A stretch of DNA of 64,000 nucleotides from Streptomyces sp. RB17 (GTDB lineage Bacteria; Actinomycetota; Actinomycetes; Streptomycetales; Streptomycetaceae): the NCBI RefSeq assembly GCF_009604455.1, contig NZ_WEGL01000003.1:434001-498000 (forward strand), in the 5' to 3' direction. Positions within the stretch are counted from its first letter, which is position 1. Every line of letters starts with the position of its first letter. The position numbers and the translations under genes were made by a program. Below the pieces are notes generated by a model. That model saw only the letters and a list, made by a program, of their open reading frames with translations, had not been told where the DNA came from and did no database searches. Below are positions 59,250 through 64,000 of the stretch, one piece after another.

Positions 59250-60028
59250 TGGCTACCCCCGTTCTGGACAAGGAAGAGGCGGCCGGCAAGCCCGAGCCCG
59301 GTTTCGCCGACTCCCCCTACATCACGGTCACCTTCCGGGTCCGCCGGTTCAACCCGGAGGTCTCGGCGGAGGCGGCCTGGGAAGACTTCCAGCTGGAGAT
59401 CGACCCGAAGGAGCGCGTCCTCGACGGCCTCCACAAGATCAAGTGGGACCTCGACGGCACCCTCACCTTCCGCCGCTCGTGCGCGCACGGCATCTGCGGC
59501 TCGGACGCGATGCGGATCAACGGCAGGAACCGCCTCGCCTGCAAGACGCTGATCAAGGACATCAACCCCGAGAAGCCGATCACGGTCGAGCCCATCAAGG
59601 GCCTGACGGTCCTGAAGGACCTGGTCGTGGACATGGAGCCGTTCTTCCAGGCGTACCGGGACGTCATGCCGTTCCTGGTCACCAAGGACACGAACGAGCC
59701 GACGCGCGAGCGTCTGCAGTCCGCCGAGGACCGTGAGCGCTTCGACGACACCACCAAGTGCATCCTGTGCGCCGCGTGCACGTCGTCCTGCCCGGTGTTC
59801 TGGAACGACGGCCAGTACTTCGGTCCGGCCGCGATCGTGAACGCCCACCGCTTCATCTTCGACAGCCGTGACGAGGCGGGCGAGCAGCGCCTGGAGATCC
59901 TCAACGACCGTGACGGCGTGTGGCGTTGCCGTACGACCTTCAACTGCACGGACGCCTGCCCGCGCGGTATCGAGGTCACCAAGGCGATCCAGGAGGTCAA
60001 GCGCGCGCTGATCACGCGTCGCTACTGA
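59249..60028 (+). CDS. sdhB: Succinate dehydrogenase iron-sulfur subunit
   Basis: A 259-residue iron-sulfur protein. [2Fe-2S] ligands in RSCAHGICGSDAMRINGRNRLACKT; [4Fe-4S] and [3Fe-4S] ligands in CILCAACTSSCPV and CRTTFNCTDACPRGIEV. It relays electrons from SdhA to the membrane anchor. Last gene of the sdhCDAB operon, followed by a strong terminator. Confidence 0.97.
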   Translation: MATPVLDKEEAAGKPEPGFADSPYITVTFRVRRFNPEVSAEAAWEDFQLEIDPKERVLDGLHKIKWDLDGTLTFRRSCAHGICGSDAMRINGRNRLACKTLIKDINPEKPITVEPIKGLTVLKDLVVDMEPFFQAYRDVMPFLVTKDTNEPTRERLQSAEDRERFDDTTKCILCAACTSSCPVFWNDGQYFGPAAIVNAHRFIFDSRDEAGEQRLEILNDRDGVWRCRTTFNCTDACPRGIEVTKAIQEVKRALITRRY

Positions 60029-60042
60029 TCGTCCCGGCACCT

Positions 60043-60093
60043 CCCGAGAGCCCTGCTTCCGAGCGTTCGGAAGCAGGGCTCTCGGGCGTTTTT
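60043..60093 (+). terminator. Intrinsic terminator of the sdhCDAB operon
   Basis: A perfect 20-bp stem (CCCGAGAGCCCTGCTTCCGA and its complement, loop GCGT) followed by a CGTTTTT tract, 14 bases after the sdhB stop. It is the most canonical Rho-independent terminator of the window. Confidence 0.96.
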
Positions 60094-60130
60094 GTCGGAT
60101 TTCAGCGCTCGACGGTTCTAATGTGACGAC

Positions 60131-60541
60131 ATGTCAGACGATGAGTCGTACGAACTGCTCGGTTTCGACAACGTGCTGCTCCCCGTCGGCGACCTCGGCG
60201 AGGCCGTCGGGTTCTACGAGCGGGCCGGGTTCAGAGTCGAGTTCCGGTTCGAGGAGGGCGGGATCGCCCTGCTGAAGATCGGCAAGGAGACCCCCGGGAT
60301 CCTGCTGTGCGCCGAGGAGACGCTGGGGCGCCGGTCGCCGCCCTGGCCCGCGCCGCGCATCTGGCTGGAGGTGCCGGACGCGCGAGCGGCGGCGCGGAAG
60401 CTGACCGCCGCCGGTATCGCGCCGCTGGACGAGGTGCTCCCGGTGGCCACCGGCTGGACCGTGGAGATCGCCGACCCCTGGGGCAACGTCCTCGGATTCA
60501 CGGACTACACCAAACGCCCGGAGCTGGGGCGCAGAAGCTGA
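60131..60541 (+). CDS. VOC/glyoxalase-fold protein
   Basis: A 136-residue vicinal oxygen chelate-type protein: FDNVLLPVGDLGEAVGFYERAGFRVEFRFEEGGIALLKIGKETPGILL and VPDARAAARKLTAAGIAPLDEVLPVATGWTVEIADPWGNVLGFTDYTKRPEL show the paired beta-alpha-beta-beta-beta modules. No full metal triad is obvious. Substrate unknown. The ATG is 6 bases after a TAATGT box and has no Shine-Dalgarno, so it is probably leaderless. Confidence 0.88.
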   Translation: MSDDESYELLGFDNVLLPVGDLGEAVGFYERAGFRVEFRFEEGGIALLKIGKETPGILLCAEETLGRRSPPWPAPRIWLEVPDARAAARKLTAAGIAPLDEVLPVATGWTVEIADPWGNVLGFTDYTKRPELGRRS

Positions 60542-60552
60542 GCGCCATTGAG

Positions 60553-60566
60553 TTGAACATGTTCAA
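60553..60566. promoter_or_regulatory. TetR-type operator O1 (TTGAAC-AT-GTTCAA)
   Basis: A perfect 14-bp palindrome. Its left arm is also the -35 hexamer TTGAAC of the promoter below. Confidence 0.88.
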
Positions 60567-60581
60567 AAGCGAGGCTACAGT
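60553..60581 (+). promoter_or_regulatory. Sigma-70-type promoter of the membrane protein/DCC operon
   Basis: -35 TTGAAC (60553-60558), 17-bp spacer, -10 TACAGT (60576-60581). Both operators, O1 over the -35 and O2 just after the start site, flank the -10 box. Confidence 0.8.
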
Positions 60582-60597
60582 CACCCCCGTCAGCGTT

Positions 60598-60611
60598 TTG
60601 AACGCGTTCAA
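60598..60611. promoter_or_regulatory. TetR-type operator O2 (TTGAAC-GC-GTTCAA)
   Basis: A second perfect palindrome with the same arms, 45 bp centre to centre from O1 and 13 bases before the ATG at 60625. Confidence 0.88.
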
Positions 60612-60624
60612 CAAGGGGTGGGGT

Positions 60625-61032
60625 ATGGACCGCACGGTCATCGCCTACGTCATCTACCTGGTCGTCAGCATCGGGCTGACCGTCTGGGTGGCCCGCACGC
60701 TCAGCCGCAACGGCCGGATCTTCCTCGCCGACGTACTGCGCGGCAACGAGAAGCTCGCGGACGCCGTCAACCACCTCCTGGTCGTCGGCTTCTACCTCGT
60801 CAACCTCGGCTTCGTGGCGCTGTACCTGAGCGGGGACGAGACGATCGAGGACACCCGCGGCATCTTCGAGGCCCTGTCGACCAAGCTGGGCGTGGTCCTG
60901 CTGGTGCTCGGCGTGATGCACCTGGGCAACGTGTACGTGCTCAACCGGATCCGCCGGCGTGGGATCATGGAGCGCGAGGAGCGGCCTCCGGTCGGCCCGC
61001 AGGAGTGGATCACCCCGGCGGCCGGAGCGTGA
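60625..61032 (+). CDS. Three-helix membrane protein of unknown function
   Basis: A 135-residue membrane protein: TVIAYVIYLVVSIGLTVWVARTL, LADAVNHLLVVGFYLVNLGFVALYL, and KLGVVLLVLGVMHLGNVYVL, then a basic tail (NRIRRRGIMEREERPP). Charged residues in the helices (NHLLVV, MHLGN) include conserved-looking His/Asn. Family not recognised. Its promoter is bracketed by two palindromic operators. Its stop overlaps the GTG of the next gene. Confidence 0.82.
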   Translation: MDRTVIAYVIYLVVSIGLTVWVARTLSRNGRIFLADVLRGNEKLADAVNHLLVVGFYLVNLGFVALYLSGDETIEDTRGIFEALSTKLGVVLLVLGVMHLGNVYVLNRIRRRGIMEREERPPVGPQEWITPAAGA

Positions 61033-61598
61033 CCGCCATGACCACCACGAAGGACCGGGGCGTCACGGGGGGCGTCCCGGTCCGCCGGCTCACCGTCCTG
61101 TACGACGCCGAGTGCGGGCTGTGCACCCATCTGCGCGGCTGGCTGGTACGGCAGCCGCAGCTGGTGCCGCTGGACCTGGTGCCGGCCGGCTCGGAGCGGG
61201 CCCGGACCCGCTTTCCCGGGCTCGACCACGCCGCCACGCTCGACGAGGTCACCGTCGTCGGCGACTCCGGGCAGGTCTACCGGGGCTCCCGCGCCTGGAT
61301 CGTCGTGCTGTGGGCCCTGCGCGAGCACCGGCCCCTCGCCCACCGGCTGAGCACCCCCTCCGGCGCCCGGCTCGCCCGCGGGGCGGTGCTGGCGGCGGCG
61401 AAGTGGCGGGGTGCGCAGCGGCGCGACGCCGGGTGGAACTGGGGCGGGACGGCGTACCGGAGGGCGGACATCAATGGGGGCGGCGCGCAGCGCCTCGTTC
61501 AGGGGCGGCGGTCGGGCGACGGGTGGGTATACCGTCCGGAGACCGGCTGGCGTTACGAGCCGTCCTCCTGCTCCGGCGGAGCCTGCTCCACCGGTTAG
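61029..61598 (+). CDS. DCC1-like thiol-disulfide oxidoreductase family protein
   Basis: A 189-residue protein of the DUF393/DCC family. The eponymous CxxC motif is in VLYDAECGLCTHLRGWL near the N-terminus; family features LVPLDLV, DEVTVVGDSGQVYRGSRAWIVVLWAL follow. The C-terminus is Trp/Arg/Cys-rich (SSCSGGACSTG). Thioredoxin-like redox activity is inferred. GTG at 61029 overlaps the upstream stop; an ATG at 61038 is an alternative. Confidence 0.85.
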   Translation: MTAMTTTKDRGVTGGVPVRRLTVLYDAECGLCTHLRGWLVRQPQLVPLDLVPAGSERARTRFPGLDHAATLDEVTVVGDSGQVYRGSRAWIVVLWALREHRPLAHRLSTPSGARLARGAVLAAAKWRGAQRRDAGWNWGGTAYRRADINGGGAQRLVQGRRSGDGWVYRPETGWRYEPSSCSGGACSTG

Positions 61599-61631
61599 GC
61601 CCTCGGGCCGCACTCGTTAGGCTCTCCTACC

Positions 61632-62396
61632 GTGCCCGCGAAGAACGACGGCCCCGAGACGGCCGGCTCCCCCAGCAGCAAGTCCGAGCAGACCCGCGCG
61701 CTGATCCTGGAGACCGCGATGCGGTTGTTCCAGGAGCGCGGGTACGACAAGACCACCATGCGGGCCATCGCCAAGGAGGCCGGGGTCTCCGTCGGCAACG
61801 CCTACTACTACTTCGAGGGCAAGGAACACCTGATCCAGGGCTTCTACGACCGGATCGCCGCCGAGCACCAGAGGGCGGTCCGCGAGGTCCTGGAGAAGGA
61901 GACCGACCTGGAGGCGCGGCTCGCGGGCGTGCTCACCGTCTGGCTGGACATCGCCCGGCCGTACCACGAGTTCGCCGTGCAGTTCTTCAAGAACGCCGCC
62001 GACCCGGACAGCCCGCTCAGCCCCTTCTCCCCGGAGAGCGAGCACGCCCGTGAGCAGGCCATCGCGGTTCACCGCGAGGTGCTGGCCGGCTCCAAGTCCA
62101 AGGTCGCCCCCGAACTCCGGGACGTCCTGCCGGAGTTGATGTGGCTGTCCCAGATGGGGCTGGTCCTGTACTGGGTCTTCGACCGGACCGAAGGGCGCGA
62201 GCGCAGTTACCGGCTGGCCCGGCGCGGGGCCCGGCTGACCGCCCGCGGGGTGGCGCTCGCCCGGTTCCGGGTGCTGCGCCCCCTGGTCCTGGAGGTCCAT
62301 GAGCTGTTCACGGACTTCCTGCCCGGCATGACGAAGGCACTGCCGGATCCACGGTCCGAACGGACCAAGGGGCGCGAGAAGAAGAGCGAGGGCTGA
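61632..62396 (+). CDS. TetR-family transcriptional regulator
   Basis: A 254-residue TetR regulator with helix-turn-helix QTRALILETAMRLFQERGYDKTTMRAIAKEAGVSVGNAYYYFEGKEHLIQGFYDRI, a longer ligand domain (LAGVLTVWLDIARPYHEFAVQFFKNAADPDSPLSPFSPESEHAREQAI) and a basic C-terminal tail. It is the most likely binder of the paired operators 1 kb upstream. GTG start, 8 bases after a TAGGCT box, without Shine-Dalgarno. It abuts the convergent gene with no gap. Confidence 0.92.
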   Translation: MPAKNDGPETAGSPSSKSEQTRALILETAMRLFQERGYDKTTMRAIAKEAGVSVGNAYYYFEGKEHLIQGFYDRIAAEHQRAVREVLEKETDLEARLAGVLTVWLDIARPYHEFAVQFFKNAADPDSPLSPFSPESEHAREQAIAVHREVLAGSKSKVAPELRDVLPELMWLSQMGLVLYWVFDRTEGRERSYRLARRGARLTARGVALARFRVLRPLVLEVHELFTDFLPGMTKALPDPRSERTKGREKKSEG

Positions 62397-63956
62397 TCAG
62401 AGCCACTGCAGGCGCCACAGGCGGAAGACGCCCGTGCCGTCGTCCAGGTACTGGCTGCCGCCCACGTCCTCGGTGCTGACCACGTACTCCTTGCGCTGCC
62501 ACAGCGGGATCAGCGGGACGTCCTGGGCGACTGCCGCCTGGATGGCCCTGAAGTCGTTGTCGACCTGGCTGCGGTCGGCGTACTGCTGGCTGTGCAGGAT
62601 GAGATGGTCGACCAGCTTGTTGCTGTAGCCGGTGCTCATCGTGGAGCCGGTGCCGACGAGCGCGGAGCCGAAGGTGTCCGGGTCCGGATAGTCGGGCACC
62701 CAGCCGACCGCCCACGCGTCCATCTTCCCGGTGGCCCAGCGCTTCTGGAAGTCGGTCCACTCGTACCCCTGGACGTCCACCTTGAACAGGCCGCCGGCCT
62801 CCAGCTGCCGCTTCAGCGCCGCGGCCTCCTGCTCACCCACGCCCCGGTTCTTGCCGTAGCCGAAGGTGAACCGGACGGGCAGGGACACCCCGGCCTGGGT
62901 GAGCAGCGCCCGCGCCTTCTGCACGCTCTGCGTCGGGTAGTCGTCGAAGAACGACGTGGTGTGGCCGGTGATGCCGGTCGGGATCAGCGAGTACAGCGGG
63001 TCGACCGTGCCCTCGTAGACCGACGAGGCGAGCTGCTCGCGGTTGACCAGCCAGGCCATCGCGCGGCGCACCCGCACATCGTGCAGAGGCGAGTTGGCGC
63101 GCGTGTTGAGGTACAGGTTGCGGGTCTCGGCGCTGTCGGACTCGGTGACCCGCTGGTTGGGGTCGCTCGGGTTCAGCGCCGAGAGCACGCTCGGCGGCAG
63201 CTCCCGGGTGGCGACGTCGACCTGCCCGTCCTTCCAGGCGCTGTCGAGCTTCGCGGAGTCGGCGTAGTAGCGCAGGTCGATCGGGCGGCCGGTGCCGCTG
63301 AGGTAGCCCTTGTAGCGGCTGTTGGGCTGGAGAACCGCCTTCTGGTCCTTGGCGTACGACGTCAGGGTGTACGGGCCGGTGCCGTCGACGCCGGTGTCCT
63401 TGCGCAGTGACTCGGCCGGGTACTTGTCCTTGTCCACGATCGCCCCGGCGCCGGTGGCGACCTTCAGCGGCCAGGTGGCGTCGGGGGACGACAGATGGAA
63501 GGTGACGGTCGTCGCGCTGTCGGCACTCACCGAGGCGAGCGTGGAGAACAGCGACGCCGGGCCGACATCGGAGTTGATCTTCTTGACCCGGTCGAAGGAG
63601 TACTTCACGTCCTCGGCCGTCATCGTGCGGCCGCTCGGGAAGGTGATCCCGGAGCGCAGAGTGCATTGGTACGTCCGCAGACCGCTGCCCTGGAAGGCAC
63701 AGCTCTGTGCCGCGTCCGGGACCGGCGCGACGCCGCCCGGCTCGAACGTCAGCAGCGACTGGAAGACATTGCTGAACAGCGCCCAGGAACCGGCGTCGTA
63801 GGCGCCCGCCGGGTCGAGGTCCGTGACGGCGTCCGTCGTACCGACCGTGATGGTCTTGTTCTTGTTTCCCTGCGACGGCAGTAGCTGCCAGCCGCCGATT
63901 CCCGCGATCGCGAGCACGAGCAGTGTCACGAGAACGCGCATGCGAATCGATCGCAT
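62397..63956 (-). CDS. ABC-transporter extracellular solute-binding protein (family 5, peptide/nickel type)
   Basis: A 519-residue periplasmic-type binding protein. N-terminal hydrophobic segment MRVLVTLLVLAIAGIGGWQLL without a lipobox Cys, so it may stay as a membrane anchor or be released. The SBP_bac_5 fold is clear: ITVGTTDAVTDLDPAGAYDAGSWALFSNVFQSLLTFEPGG, TMTAEDVKYSFDRVKKIN, VDGTGPYTLTSYAKDQKAVLQPN, VRRAMAWLVNREQLASSVYEG, and the C-terminal VPLIPLWQRKEYVVS. Ligand unknown; peptide or antibiotic uptake are options. GGGGAGGG ribosome site; the transporter genes, if linked, lie beyond the right edge. Confidence 0.9.
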   Translation of the reverse strand: MRSIRMRVLVTLLVLAIAGIGGWQLLPSQGNKNKTITVGTTDAVTDLDPAGAYDAGSWALFSNVFQSLLTFEPGGVAPVPDAAQSCAFQGSGLRTYQCTLRSGITFPSGRTMTAEDVKYSFDRVKKINSDVGPASLFSTLASVSADSATTVTFHLSSPDATWPLKVATGAGAIVDKDKYPAESLRKDTGVDGTGPYTLTSYAKDQKAVLQPNSRYKGYLSGTGRPIDLRYYADSAKLDSAWKDGQVDVATRELPPSVLSALNPSDPNQRVTESDSAETRNLYLNTRANSPLHDVRVRRAMAWLVNREQLASSVYEGTVDPLYSLIPTGITGHTTSFFDDYPTQSVQKARALLTQAGVSLPVRFTFGYGKNRGVGEQEAAALKRQLEAGGLFKVDVQGYEWTDFQKRWATGKMDAWAVGWVPDYPDPDTFGSALVGTGSTMSTGYSNKLVDHLILHSQQYADRSQVDNDFRAIQAAVAQDVPLIPLWQRKEYVVSTEDVGGSQYLDDGTGVFRLWRLQWL

Positions 63957-64000
63957 GGTGGTGCCCTCCCCAGGCCCCTTCAAAGGCCCTACCCCTGACC

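Noticed and set aside
1..64000. tRNA, rRNA, riboswitch, insertion sequence or prophage
   Set aside because: None could be recognised by eye; genes are continuous and host-like in base composition.

Overview
The window is high-GC DNA with actinomycete features: frequent GTG starts, four-base GTGA/ATGA gene overlaps, long GC-rich terminator hairpins, leaderless promoters, AfsQ1/AfsQ2/SigQ, and a LexA-independent (PafBC-type) DNA-damage promoter. It is best read as a Streptomyces chromosome core region. From memory the gene order matches the S. coelicolor block running from purine nucleoside phosphorylase (about SCO4917) down to succinate dehydrogenase (about SCO4855); this should be checked by alignment. 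No rRNA, tRNA, CRISPR array, insertion sequence or prophage was seen.

Layout. 1-9.1 kb: end of a purine nucleoside phosphorylase gene, a large array of 16-17 bp hairpin repeats, a phosphohexomutase-family enzyme, two secreted or hypothetical proteins, a PH-domain membrane protein, and deoC followed by two aldehyde dehydrogenase genes. 9.1-15.4 kb: a uridine-kinase-like gene, then sigQ divergent from afsQ1-afsQ2-lipoprotein, a VanZ-like protein and small secreted/PspC proteins. 15.6-23.6 kb: adenosine deaminase, an alpha/beta hydrolase, a LysR/MFS divergent pair, a sliding-clamp (DnaN) paralogue and an ECF sigma factor that share a DNA-damage-type promoter, and an AEC transporter. 23.8-30.9 kb: a nucleoside uptake and salvage operon (ABC ATPase, two permeases, cytidine deaminase, thymidine phosphorylase) with its BMP-family binding lipoprotein. 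31.1-33.3 kb: M20 amidohydrolase and a methyltransferase. 33.3-43.5 kb: a tandem-repeat array, then a sialic-acid/Kdn-type cell-surface polymer cluster (NeuB-like synthase, CMP-transferase/phosphatase fusion, polysialyltransferase-like and other glycosyltransferases, acyltransferase, methyltransferase). 43.5-48.8 kb: TetR/FAD monooxygenase pair, LysE exporter, acyl-CoA mutase and L,D-transpeptidase. 49-56.4 kb: two paralogous ECF sigma factors, one with an anti-sigma-like partner, small unknowns, GH20 hexosaminidase and a divergent OHCU-decarboxylase-like protein. 56.6-60.1 kb: sdhCDAB. 60.1-64 kb: VOC protein, a TetR-controlled membrane protein/DCC thioredoxin-like operon, and an extracellular solute-binding protein.

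The strongest system-level signal is a scattered nucleoside regulon. A perfect or near-perfect 12-bp palindrome, CTACGCGCGTAG, lies in front of exactly four transcription units: deoC-aldehyde dehydrogenases, add, the nucleoside ABC/cdd/deoA operon, and the BMP lipoprotein gene. Together with the phosphorylase and mutase at the left edge these would form a route from imported nucleosides to glyceraldehyde-3-phosphate and acetaldehyde, the latter oxidised by the adjacent dehydrogenase. No candidate regulator of this operator lies in the window.

A second signal is that the DnaN paralogue and the neighbouring ECF sigma factor each carry a promoter matching TTGTCAGTG-N8-TAnnnT exactly, implying a small DNA-damage-induced module. 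Two further TetR circuits can be read directly from paired palindromes (44.15 kb and 60.56 kb).
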